Origin: Cepaea nemoralis
Lineage: Eukaryota > Mollusca > Gastropoda > Stylommatophora > Helicidae
Direction of reading: 5' to 3'
DNA length: 64,000 bases
Assembly: GCA_014155875.1 (NCBI GenBank)
Contig: JACEFZ010006263.1
Location: 1,009,001-1,073,000, forward strand
Part shown: in pieces, positions 33,074-46,600 of the stretch
Numbering within the stretch: the stretch's first letter is position 1
Layout: each line of letters opens with the position of its first letter
Program-made: the position numbers and the translations under genes
The notes under the pieces: model-generated
The model's database searches: none
Seen by the model: only the letters and a program-made list of their open reading frames with translations
Told to the model about the DNA's origin: nothing

Positions 33074-36000
33074 CTTCTTCTTCTTCTTCTTCTTCTTCTT
33101 CTTCTTCTTCTTCTTCTTCTTCTTCTTCTTCTTCTTCTTCTTCTTCTTCTTCTTCTTCTTCTTCTTCTTCTTCTTCTGCTGCTGCTGCTGCTTATTTCTT
33201 GTCCTCCCTTGCTTCTACTTTTTAATTCCTTCTCACTCAATTACCACATACGTCTCTCCTATACACATGTGATTTGGTCTCAGGTTCCTCTTCTTCTTCT
33301 TCTTCTTCTTCTTCTTCTTCTTCTTCTTCTTCTTCTTCTTCTTCTTCTTCTTCTTCTTCTTCTTCTTCTTCTTCTTCTTCTTCTTCTTCTTCTTCTGCTT
33401 CTTCTTCTTCTCCTTCTTTTTTCTTATCTTAATCCTTTTCTCCACCTCCTCATCATATCTTTCTTGTCTTTTTACTAAATGGACTTTTGTTTTTATTTAC
33501 TTTATCTTTATTTGATTTCAGCCAGCCCTGCTTCAGAATGTGGACTTCTGCTACGAGAACAAGGACTCCATCATGAAAATTGAAATCGGTAATATTGTCT
33601 TTGATGCTGGTTGTCAGCGTGTTGATTGCAAAAGCCCAGTGGCTGTTCTTTCATATACACGTGGCCCTAGGAGATGCAGGTGAAAAGGAAATTGTGGGGT
33701 ACCAGGCATGACTGGCGACTGGATTAGTGGAGGCAGCTCTTCTCATTGTTTATAGACTGCTGAGCATAGGAAATATGTTGCTGAATAAGAAGACAATGAT
33801 GAGGAGGAGAAGAAGAAGATATACTAGTGTATTTATATTTAAGTTAAACAGAAATTCAGAAATGAAAGTTTAAATAAGTTAGTTGCATATGCTTTTACAG
33901 GATGTCATAGTCAACACCAGCATTTTTTGCTATTGTGATCTCTTGGCAAATTTCCGTTCCGTAGTTTGCCATTGTTTTCTGAATGACCAGCACCCATACC
34001 ATTTTGTAATAAACCAACGCAAGGCAGTCTGCTGCCAAATCACCTGCAGCTGTGTCTCAAACACGAGATTAGGAACTGCGTCCGTAACCTCTTCGCCATG
34101 GAGTCGAGAAATGAAAGTAGGTGAAGTTAATCTCTTAACAATGCCTCATCCCATAGAAAACTTTAGCTGCAATGTTCAACCAATCATGAACAGTTCTACA
34201 AAGTGGGGGTTAGTTGAGGTTCTATGCTCCATTGGGAGATGTAAGGCAGAAGACGAATGTGTTGGTGTAGGGTAAAGTGATAGAGCTTTACATATAATAG
34301 GTCATACTATTGTGAGGTGAGATGGTCAGCTTCCTATATCAACACCTTTTCTTCACCAGAAAATAACCCGTCAGTGTAATATCAAAGGTAATTCTGGAAG
34401 GTTAACCAGGTCATCAAATGCCTGAAGAAGTCGGATGTGTCGGCCGAAGGGAGCAAATATTGCAGCTCTGCTGTAAACAGTCACAACACAATTATGTCCA
34501 AAGCAAACATTCCAGACGGACAAAGAAGAAGATATCAAAGGTTGAACATGATTCAGAAATGAACACCATTACAAGGTCAGGCACCATTACAAGGTCAGGC
34601 ACCATTACAAGGTCAGGCACCATTACAAGGTCAGGCACCATTACAAGTTCAGGCACCATTACAAGGTCAGGCACAATTTGAAGGTCGAGCATCATTAGAA
34701 GGACTTTCATTGAAATAAATCAATAGTCAGAATCCAAATGTTCAGGCTGAAGATCAGAGTGGCCAGAAAAAGCAGCACAGCAAGCTCATGTGTAAGTTGG
34801 CAGTGAACACCTAACTGGCACAGCTAGTCACTTCAGTAAAGGATTCTTTTCATGCCTGGATGTGTATGGTGCAAAGAGTGATGTGATAAATATCATATGA
34901 CCCACTTTCACATCCATGACATTTTAGGCTGGGAGTGACTGACTGATGACTGACCAACTGATGACTGACCAACTGATGACTGACCAACTGATGACTGACT
35001 GACTGATGACTGACCAACTGATGACTGACTGATGACTGGCACCTGGCCGTCTTGACAGACGATAGTTTGTAAAATGGAGTTATACCTCTCCATAACACAA
35101 AGCCTGGGCTGTGTTGTCCATGCAGCATGATCCCTCTCTCTCTGCCTGTCTAATTTACTCCAGAGGAAAGTTAACACCAATACATCTGGAACAAGACAAG
35201 CTGCAGAAGCTTCCGGATCAGCAAATCAATACTACGTCTGTCGGGGCTTCTATCCTAGACCAGTTTCCGACCAAGGCTTAGGGCCTGATCTGCCCTGCCA
35301 TGACATTTAGTCTTTAGATTGCATTTCCTCGCACTAGGGTAAGGCTTGTACCCTCCCCACTGCACTTCTCCACCTAAATCACAGTGTGGGTTGTCAGGTT
35401 TGGTGATCACTGCCCAACATTCGGCACTAATAGAAAGCAGGTAGTACTGTGACTGTCATACGGTAGCTCAGTCATATCTGACTAAGACCTGACACACAGC
35501 CTTGGAGCACATGTTCATTAAATAGACCCACCTGATGGAGGATTTGAAAACGTGACCGCTGGTCTGGCAAGGAAGCATACTAGTCACTGTGCTACCTTGA
35601 CTCCCAGTTAATCGCTGCGCGCTAATATGATTATTATGAAGGGAGTCTGAGAACATATGAAAGAATCTGGAATGCAGTGATAATAATCAAGGCTGGATAG
35701 AACAGAACAAGATCCAGACATCTTTTCATACAGATATAGTAATCTGGACATGCAGCTGTTTCTCCCTACCAGAATATCCAGATATTGTGTCCTTCAACAA
35801 CTGTCTATCAAGACCCACACAGCTTAATATTGGTGTGCCTCAGGGCTCAATACTAGGTCCGCTGCTTTTTGCAGTTTATATTAATGATCTTCCTTTATAT
35901 ATCAATACAACTTGTGATCTATTCGCAGACGACTGTACTATATATACTAGTCAAGAAAACCGTAGTGAATTAGAGAATTCTTTACAAAAGGAACTTGATA

Positions 36001-37614
36001 ATCTTACTAGATGGAGCAATGAAAACCGCATGCAAATTAACATCGACAAAACCAAATCCATGTGTATGTGGAGGATGTGTGTGAGTGTGGGGATATGTGG
36101 GGAATAACGACCAGACAAAAACTACAGACACTAGCCATAACTGGATCACCGCTCGAACTCCGCATGGGCACGTTACCTATAGTTAATGTGACTGAACATA
36201 AAACACTAGGGCTTTTAATAGACAGCCATTTGAACTGGAGCTCTCATGTTCACGCTCTTACCAAGAAAATAGCACAAAAAGTTTACCAACTTGCTAAAAT
36301 TCAGCACTTCCTGGACGAAAGCACACGAAAAATATTCTATACATGCTATATCCAATCACATCTCGATTACTGTTCCACAGTTTGGGATGGTTGCCCTAAA
36401 TCTAATTTAAAACGACTATGTTCTCTACAAAACCGCGCTATTCGTCTGGTTTCTGGCATAAAGCACGTTGAAAGTAATAATTTGTACAGTCATCTAAGAC
36501 TTCTACCACTACAAAAGCGCTTCCTTTTCAACAAAGCCAAATTAGTGAATAAAATTATATCTCAAAATACCCCAGAGTATCTTCTGCCGCTGATTCAATC
36601 TAATGCAATGAACAGCAAGCGCCTAAATTTGTTACATGTCTCAAAGCCTAGATTGGACCTATACAAAACATGTTTCGCCTATTCTGGTGCTCACTTATGG
36701 AATGATCTGCCTCCAGATCTGAAAACTCCAATGAGTCCCTACACATTTAACCGAAAACTCTTTCAATACTTAATCCATACCGACTATATGCCACCATAAT
36801 TCATTTACTGGTATAATTGATCAGTATAATTGTTCATTATAATTGTTTAACTATAATTGTTCACTATATATGTGTGTGCGTGTGGGAGAGAGAGAGAGGG
36901 AGAGGGAGAGAGAAAGTGGGTGTCAGTGAGAGGGAGAGAGTGAATGCGTGTGTGCGCACGTGCATGCGTGTGTGTGGAGAGAGTGATTGAGCGAGAAATG
37001 GTGGGGGAATGTGTCAGTGCATGCATTCGTACGTGTATGTGTGAGAGTGAGTGAGGGAGTGTATGCGTGCGTGCATGCGTTCATGTGTATGTGTATGTGT
37101 GAGAGAGTGTGATTGAGAGAGTGAGTGTGTGTGTGAAGGATTGTGTGTTAGAGAGTGAGACAGTGGGAGAGTTGATGTGTTAGTGTGTGTGTGTGTGTGA
37201 GCGCGCGCATGCATGTGAGTGTGTGTATATGAAAGAATACAGAGAGAGAGAGAGAGAGCTGAGCAGATGCATGTCATGTAACACGCATGTTATGTAACAC
37301 GCGAATCCATATGTTTGTGTATTCTCATCTGTCATATTATCAGTTAAATACCATTTGATTTTATCATGCATAATATAAACTCATGTTCATTACTGTAGTC
37401 TGAGTGAGTGAGTCAGTGAGTGTGAATGAGAGACAGAACGAATGAGCGTGAGAGTGAATGAGTGAGCGGGAGAGTGAATGAGTGAGCGGGAGAGTGAATG
37501 AGTGAACGGGAAAGTGAATGAGTGAGCGGGAGAGTGAATGAGTGAGCGTGAGAGTGAAAGAGCGGGAGAGTGAATGAATGAGCGGAAGAGTGAATGTGTG
37601 AGCGTGAGAGTGAA

Positions 37615-37652
<38 letters not shown>

Positions 37653-40600
37653 CATCACTATTTTTACGTCACATACATTTTATGTACACATTTTTCTCCA
37701 TGTTTAACATTTTTATGAGACTGCTCATGACAAGTGTCAGTGTATGTGTGTGAGTAAAGTGTGGGAGTTTGTTCATACTAGTTTCAATACTAACGTGAGA
37801 CATTTTGTATGTGTCTAGATGTGAGGAAGTGTGAGTGTATGTGGAGGATGTGTGTGAGTGTGGGGATATGTGTGGGTGGGGGTGTGTGGGTGGGGGTATG
37901 CATTTGGATGGGTTGGGGTGTGTGGGTTTTGGTGGGTAGTGGTATTTGTGGGTGTTGGTGGGATGTGTGGGGGTGAAAGTAGGGGTGTTGGAATGGGTGT
38001 GGGGGATGTGTGTATGGGTGGAGGATATGTGTATGGGACGGATGCAGGGGATGTGTGTTTATGTGGGTGGAGATGTGTGGATGGTTTGAGGAAGTATGTG
38101 TGGGAGGCGGGGTTGTGTGGGTAGGGGATTGTGTTGGGTGGATTTGGGATGGAAGGGCGGGTGGGGAGAAGTGTATGGTGTGTGGGTTTGAGATATGTGT
38201 GCGGTGTGTATGGTGGGGGATGTGTGAATGATGTGTGGGTGGAGGGTATGTTTGTGGTGGTATGGGTGGAGGATAGTGTGTGGTGTGGGGATGTGTGTGA
38301 TGGGTGTGGGGAATGTGCGTATGGGTGGGGTATATGTGTGGGTGAGCAGGGGATTGTGGTGGTTGGGGGAAGTATGTGGGGGAGTGTGGGTGGGAGATGT
38401 GTGTATGTGGATGGGGAATGTGTGGGTGGGGGTGTGTGAGTGGCTTAGGGATGTGTAGGTGGGTGAGGGAGTTGTATGTGTCGGGGTGGGATGTGTGAGT
38501 GGGTGGAGGATGTGTGTGGGGGTAGGGGTATTGTGATCGAAAGATGTTTGGTTGGGAGTGGGTGGGTGGGGGTGTGTGGGTGCAGTAGTGGAGGATGTAT
38601 GCGTGAGTGAGTGTGTGTTGGTGGACGGGTAGGGAATGCGTGTGTGGGTGGGGAGAGGTGTGTGGTGTGTTGGTTGGTGATATTGTGTGGGTGAGGTATG
38701 TGTGTGTGGGTGGGGGATTTTTGTGGTGTGTGAGTGGGGGTATGTGGGGTGGATGGGTAAGGGTATCTGTGTAGGTGTGGGTGGGAATATTGTGTGGTAT
38801 CTGGGTTTGGGATATGTGTGTGGTGTGTAAGTGGGGATGTGTTGGTGAGGGATATGTGTGTGTGTGGTGCGTGGGTTGGGAATAGTGCGTGGTAGGGGGT
38901 GTATGTGATGTACGGGTGGGGGATTGTGTGGTGGGGATTAGGTTAAGGCATGTGTGGGTGGGTGGAAGTTGTATGTGTGGGTGGTGGGGTGTGTGTGAGT
39001 GGATTGGGGATGTATGGGTGGTTAGGGAGATGTGTGTGTGTGTGGGGGGGGGGGGGGGGTAGGGACATGTCAGTTGGTGGGGATGTGTGTGTATGGTTTG
39101 GGGATGTGTGAGTGGATGTGCGATGTGTGGGTTGGTGGGGGATTGTGTGTGTGGGTGGGGAATATGTTGTGGATGGAGATGTGGCTGGGGGATTGGTGGT
39201 TTGAGGTGTGGGTGGGGAGAGGATGTGTAGGGTAGGATGTGGGATGTGTGGGTTGGTGGGGGAATGTTTGTGGGTGGCGAGTGTGTTTTGGTTGGGGGAT
39301 CAGGTGAGGGCAGTGTGTGTGGGTTGGGGATGTGCGGGATGGGGATGGGTCGGTTGGTGGGGTATGTATGTGTCCCTTGGTGTGTGTGTGTGTCGGTAGG
39401 TGGGGGTGTTTATGTGTCCCTTGGTGCGCGTGTGTGTGGGTAGGTGGGGGTGGGGGTGTGGGTGGGGTGATGTATGGATAGGTGGGAGATGGGCCTCATA
39501 ACATGGTAATTAGCCTTGTTTATGTTTACAACATAAGATATCTGGAGATTACTGGAGATATCCATATTTAAAACAAATGATTCTTTACCAAAATTAAAAC
39601 CAATTAATAGTTATACTTTGTAATTAATACCATTATATCCTTGTCTTTATTTTATGTGATTGATGTTGTTTGTTTTTTTTTATCTGATTAATAGTTATAT
39701 TTTTGGTTTTGTTGAGAATTATTAAAGCAATTGTGATTTGCATCGCTTGATAAGATAAAGGTCAAGAGCATATCATGGGTTTTCTGCCCAGGGCACGCAG
39801 GTGTGTGGGGAAATGAACAGGCTGATAGACTGGCTGGTGTTACTCCTTTGAGTGCCAAGCTACTTTATGACTTGAGTGCCGAGCTATTTTACGACTTGAG
39901 TGCCAAGCTACTTTATGACTTGAGTGCCGAGCTACTTTATGACTTGAGTACCAAGCTACTTTGTGACTTGAGTGCCGAGCTACTTTATAACAAGGCTGAC
40001 ATGATAAAGGCTTTCAGGGACCGGGTGGAAATTGCATCAAACAGAGGATCCAAACCTGGGCAGACTGATTCAGTGGCGAGTGAGCTGAGGGTTTGGATGA
40101 CACTCAGTGCGTAAGGCAAAGTGCAGGATGCGTAATTAGGCTGCCACTGGTGCTATCAGCACAGAAACTCTAGCTACTGAAGGAGGGAGGTGGAGCATTT
40201 GTGGGATTGTCCTCAGTGCAAGGATGTTGATTCTTGGACTCGTACTTGAAAAAGTTATATATTTTTTTTAATTATATAGAATGAATACAAGTACATTGTT
40301 TATTCACTGTGTATAGCTATTTTTTTCATTTCATTGTGCATAACTAATGATAACACAGTTATGATTTGTCTTCATTAAATGCAGATGAAAAATTACTGAA
40401 TAAAATCATCTGGGACCACTGTGTGCAGCATGGGCAAGGTGAGTAATAATAGTCACTTGTTTTATAGTTATTTGTTTGTATTTTGTGTGTTTGTAGAAAC
40501 TATCATCTAATGTGTCTCCATCTTGCAGAGGTACAGGGGTTTGCATGTTCCAGTTTTTTATTTCACCCTCAATCAATGTCCCCTGGGCATCGGGTTGAAG

Positions 40601-43600
40601 CCTGTTGACACCGAAAGACCTACATCCCTCAGAGATAACATGACCCACCCAAGTCTGACCCCAGCCAGTCCGTATGTGCTGTGCTGAACTCTGACCTGGT
40701 CAGATCATTCTGAAGCAATGGCAAACTTTTTTTTTTTTTTTGCATGTCCTTTTTACAGGATATTGCAGTCAACACCAGCAATTCTGCCGTTGTGATCTCT
40801 TGGCAAGTTTACGTTCAGTAGTTTGCCATTGCTTTCTGAACAGCCGGCACTGATACCAACACAAAACCAATGTAACGCGATCTGCTGCCAAATCGCCCAC
40901 AGCTGTGTTTAGAACACCGGTATATGGGATTACAAACCGCATCCGCAGCCCCATTACAGCGGAGACTGGCAATGGCAAACTACTGAATATAAAATTGCCT
41001 GGTAAATCACAAATGGCCAATGATGACTGGGTGTAATTGCAACAGTTTATTAAAATATCCTGTGTACATTGTACTGGTCTTTACACACCACTGGCAGGTT
41101 GAGTTTGTGCTCTGTGCGACGCTTTCAGCTGGCCACTTTGAGATAAGAGAATGTACTATATGGGGCAAACCCAGTGCAGTGAAATCAATCTTCATGCATT
41201 TAAGCCTGTAATCCCCACTGGTTTGTGGGCTGGCAGGAGGATAGGAGAGTTCTGTAATTCCCCGTGGAATGGTATTTTAGTATCAAGTGGGGAGAAGTGT
41301 CTTCACCAACCTCATTCTGATAGACACCAGCCCTTCTCAGGGCTTTCAGCTGGCCACTCTGAGGAAAGAGAATGAACCATAAGAGGCAAACCCAGTACAG
41401 TGAAGTCAATCTACATAACCTCAATCCCGGTGTGTCTAACTTAAGAGTTCCAGAGAATAAACAACCATATCATCATGTGCCATGTCAATAAGGTTGTGGA
41501 TCTGCTCTGTGTTTTTGTCTCAAATATGTCATGTGACCAAGTTTACGTCTCTTCATTCCTCTTGTTCTTTTCCCCTCATTCTTTGCCAATTGTTACCAAG
41601 TTCTCCAGTTTATTTCTTCTCGTAGTGTGCCCCAAAAATCTAGAGTACGTCTAATTTTTCTAATTAGTTTACTGTTTTCATTTCTTTCATGTAGGAGTTG
41701 CTCAGTGGTTTTTCTGTTTGTCCATGGTTTTCTTTGAATTTTCCTCAGAAACCACATTTCCACCTCCATTAGATGTTTTTCAGCTTGTCTGCTCTTTTTC
41801 CACATTTCACATCAGTACAAAAGTACAACACTCTTTTTCTCATTGCAGTTGAGATCTTTTTATTCACAACCAACCAACCTTCGATAGATACAAATTATTT
41901 GTCATACGGGGTGTTAGAATCTCTTCATCTGGCCTGAATGACACTGCCCTAATCCTGTGACCACCTGCTTGTATATGTATGTTTAAGGGTCAGATTAAAA
42001 TAGCCTTACTTGTATTATGTTTTATAATTGATCACTGTGGTTCAAACCAGCTTTGGTGAAAGAGACCAAGCCATATGAGGATAAAACCCGTGCAATAAAG
42101 TCCAGACCCACTTGCCTTTAAACCCTTTTTGTATTGTATTTATACCAACAGTTCAACCCTTCGGGGTTATAATTGGGACACACATTATCTATTTTTATTT
42201 AATATAATGGATGTTTATTTGTTTTCTAGCTTATACTTTTGCTATTTTATATTGTGTAGATTAAATAATTGTGTCTTTCAGACACCCCTTACCTCTGCAT
42301 CAACACACTGAATGTTTAAGAACACGCATTTTCATCCATTCAGCTTTGCTGACCTACAGTTATAATATTCATATTGTGCTATCCATATTCACCCCTGTCA
42401 CTATATTTACATCTTTCAAGTAAGTTACTTAACATATTATTATTTTATTAGTATTTTACTTTGCAGTATTGATCCCCTATGTTAAGTTATGCTAAATGCT
42501 TGCCACGGAATTGGATGCTGTAGCTTTTCCACAATTCGACTGCCCTTTTAATAATGATTTGTTGAGTGCAACTTTTAAGTTCATTGCCCGCATGCGGCAT
42601 CTATGGTAATAGCTCTGTCTAGTGCAACCACCTTCCTAGGGGTAATGACTGTAGATAATTTCTTGTGCAGTCCGTACCATGGTCATATCTCAGCATATAA
42701 CTTGCTGATGGTTACTTTAACATACTTTCCACATTACACCAACTCGGACACTGGTTAACTCGAATACACACTCAGACACTGTTTATGAATTTCTACATTT
42801 AATATTCTGCACAGACGGATATACAACCACTTATTCTACACTCAGTTCACAATACAATTACATCACTATTTAAAAGCGTGGCTCAATGTAGAGCCTTAAC
42901 GCTGTATACTTTTCACCATGTCCATGCTGGACGATGGTTCAACGTAGACTGACTTGTCCCGAGCCCACTTCCTGTCACATGGGAAGCGTGTCGCAACGTT
43001 TTCACGTTGTGTGACAAGTACCCACTTTCCACGTTCTGGTGTTCCCTTGCTGAACACCATTATAACCTCTACACTCCGACCTGGACTATGGTTTAACTCT
43101 GCTATGACATCATAAGGGTCATGGCAATGCTTAATCTTTCCTTGCAGTTTTTCTATGTCTATCATTCTTTAACATGTTCCATTGTTATAAGCTAATTATG
43201 CAATGGGTCCATCTGTCTTTAACATGTTCCATTGTTATAAGCTAATTATGCAATGGGTCTATCTGTCTTTAGCATGTGCCATTGTTATAAGCTAATTATG
43301 CAATGGGTCTATCTGTCTTTAACATGTTCCATTGTTATAAGCTAATTATGCAATGGGTCTATCTGTCTTTAACATTTTCCATTGTTGTAAGCTAATTATG
43401 CAATGGGTCCATCTGTCTTTAACATTTTCCATTGTTGTAAGCTAATTATGCAGTGTGTCTTATCTTGTCTTTAGCATGTTCCATTGTTGTAAGCTAATTA
43501 TGCAATGGGTCCATCTGTCTTTAACATGTTCCATTGTTATAAACTAATTATGCAATGGGTCCATCTGTCTTTATCATGTTCCATTGTTATAAGCTAATTA

Positions 43601-46600
43601 TGCAATGGGTCCATCTGTCTTTAACATGTTCCATTGTTATAAGCTAATTATGCAATGGGTCCATCTGTCTTTAACATGTTCCATTGTTATAAGCTAATTA
43701 TGCAATGGGTCTATCTGTCTTTAACATGTTCCATTGTTATAAGCTAATTATGCAGTGTGTCTTATCTTGTCTTTAGCATGTTCCATTGTTATAAGCTAAT
43801 TATGCGATGGGTCTATCTGTCTTTATCATGTTCCATTGTTATAAGCTAATTATGCAATGGGTCTATCTGTCTTTAACATGTTCCATTGTTATAAGCTAAT
43901 TATGCAATGGGTCCATCTGTCTTTAACATTTTCCATTGTTGTAAGCTAATTATGCAGTGTGTCTTATCTTGTCTTTAGCATGTTCCATTGTTATAAGCTA
44001 ATTATGCAGTGTGCCTTATCTTGTCTTTAGCATGTTCCATTGTTGTAAGCTAATTATGCAATGGGTCCATCTGTCTTTAACATGTTCCATTGTTATAAGC
44101 TAATTATGCAGTGTGTCTTATCTTGTCTTTAGCATGTTCCATTGTTGTAAGCTAATCGTGCAATGTGTCTATCTTCTGTCTTTAACATTGTCCATTGTTA
44201 TAAGCTAATCCTGCAAAAGGGTGTTGCATGCTCTGTATCTTTATCATGGTTTTAATCTGGTGAACAGTGACCGGCATACCTAATTGTTGCGGCACTGCCT
44301 AAACACTTCTGACCCCATCGTCTCCTATTTGCAGTGTACACAGGCCATCGGAAAATGCCTGTCAGCCACATCGATGAGAGCATTAACCTGACTTCCGAAG
44401 ACAGGTTGGCAGTTTACAATTATGTTGTGAAGAAGTCCCACGAGGCTGGGAAAGTTATTCCTGTTGATCGCAGTGATGAGTTACTTACTACTGACTGGGG
44501 GAGCCTTGTGAAAAAAGGTGAGTATTCATTTATTTTGTAGTTAGTTAAGAGGCGGATAATGATTTTCTTCTGAGAAAAACATGAGAAATAATTGGTTAAT
44601 GGAAATTCTAGACCAGATCTTTATGGAGGATGTTTCTAGAAGCAGCATATTTTCTATGCAGTCAGCTCAGAGGTCGATGCAGACTTGTAAAATGGGTATC
44701 TTGTACAGACTCAAAAGTGGATTTCAGATGCAAGTTCGTAAATTGGGCTTTAAGCAGACTCCCAAACTGGGCTCCATACGCAGACATAAAAAACAGGTAT
44801 CAGACAACAGACTTATAAAGCGGGTATCAGACTGGCTCGTAAATTGTCCATCAGACACAGACTCGTAAATGAGGCATTAGAACAGGCTCATAAACTGTGG
44901 ATCAGAGATGACTATGTTACAGTAAAGATGACTATTTCTCTGGCCTCTGTCTCACCTCCATAACCTGTGTAGTCATTGGGGCTCCACCCATCCCTGCACT
45001 CTGCATGGCTTGTTTTTACATGTGCCAGCCTCTGGCCAGAATTGTAGCTTTGGCTATGGTTTTCTCAGTGCCCTTTGGGATCATGTTGTATAGTGTGGAA
45101 GAACAGATAGATCATCACAGCATGGAGGGAATGGTGCTGCAGCGAGTGACCAGAGGATCTGTCTGGCACTCAGGACTCTGAGAAAAGGCCAGATGGACAC
45201 ATAATCAGACCGCTACTGGTACCATTAGTATTGGGATTCTTCGCTGGCTGTTGAAGATGAGACGGAGTACGTATGAGAATATCCCAAGTGCTGTGATGTC
45301 GGTTCTTGACTCAGCTCAACTCCCCACATACCTGGTTTGAAGTCAGGCACAGGTGATTTACAAGCAGATCACTTTGTATTGATTTTCCCAAAGGTATGGA
45401 CTTCCGGTCCAACATGGAGGTTAGGCAGTTGAGCTGTTAAGGCCTCTGGAGTGTTTATGCATGTGGCTGCAGTCTGCTTATGTATTTTCCTTATGTTGGG
45501 CTGCTAGTGCATGGTTCCGTCACCCAGCTACTGAGTTGAGCATGTGGCGCGATACTGTGAGCTTTGAATTTCATGTGGAGTGCTTTTACATCTGTCTGCA
45601 GTTGTCTGTAGCGTTAACTGCATGTTCAGAAAAATAGCGGGCCATCCAGGTGCTGAACTAACTGGATTGCCTTCTAGTTTTTCTAGTGGTTTTCACTGGT
45701 TTTCTAGTGACTGCTGCTTCCATCAATGGTGAACTATATTTTTCATGGCGGATTTTGTGTTGGCATTCTGGCAGCGGCATTATGCATAATATACCCATGC
45801 GGGCTGTTGGCTTGTCAGGACTCCTGTCTGTTCCACTTTTCACATGGGGCAATGAGGAGCATTTTGTGTGATATTCTCTGGCACAGGAACGGAGCAAAAT
45901 GGGACAACCCGTTGCTGTGATTTTGGAACCGCGACTGAACTGAACTGAACAGCCATATCCCTCAGCTGAGGGCCATAGAATTTGTGTCTGTACCAAGAAT
46001 ATAGTGGCATCGAGCACCTGATTCAGATTTTGAGTGCAGTGGATTTGCTTTAACTGCCTGTCCCAAGTCTACCTGCAGAGCAGCAGGTGTGTGTCTCTCT
46101 TGGTCTGGTCCCTATCCCTTGAACTGTCTGACATGGCAGCTGTGCTACCGTCAGCATGGCTCTTTGGGTCATTGGAACACGCAAGCCCCTCTACCACAAG
46201 GTGGAGATACGTCAGAAGGGCTATAAAGCATATAATTTCCATCACTCTAAGTTTTTTGGATGCACAAGATCATCAACAAAGCATGTAATTTCTATCACTC
46301 TAGGTTTGTTGGATGCACAAGATCACCAACAAAGCATGTAATTTCCATCACTCTAGGTTTGTTGGATGCACAAGATCACCAACAAAGCATGTAATTTCCA
46401 TCCCTCTAGGTTTGCTGGATGCACAAGATCACCAACAAAGCATGTAATTTCCTTCCCTCTAGGTTTGCTGGATGCACAAGATCACCAACAAAGCATGTAA
46501 TTTCCTTCCCTCTAGGTTTGCTGGATGCACAAAACAACCAGCAGTATGCCTCCAAGCTGGAGCAGCTGGCAGCACTGAGGGACATGAAGCGGCGGAGACA

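Noticed and set aside
32980..33478. Poly-Ser, poly-Leu, poly-Phe or poly-Arg proteins
   Set aside because: TTC/TTG/TGC trinucleotide repeats in an intron.
43163..44220. Regular 50-bp repeats considered as a CRISPR array
   Set aside because: No unique spacers between conserved repeats; the whole unit is repeated, and the context is a eukaryotic intron.
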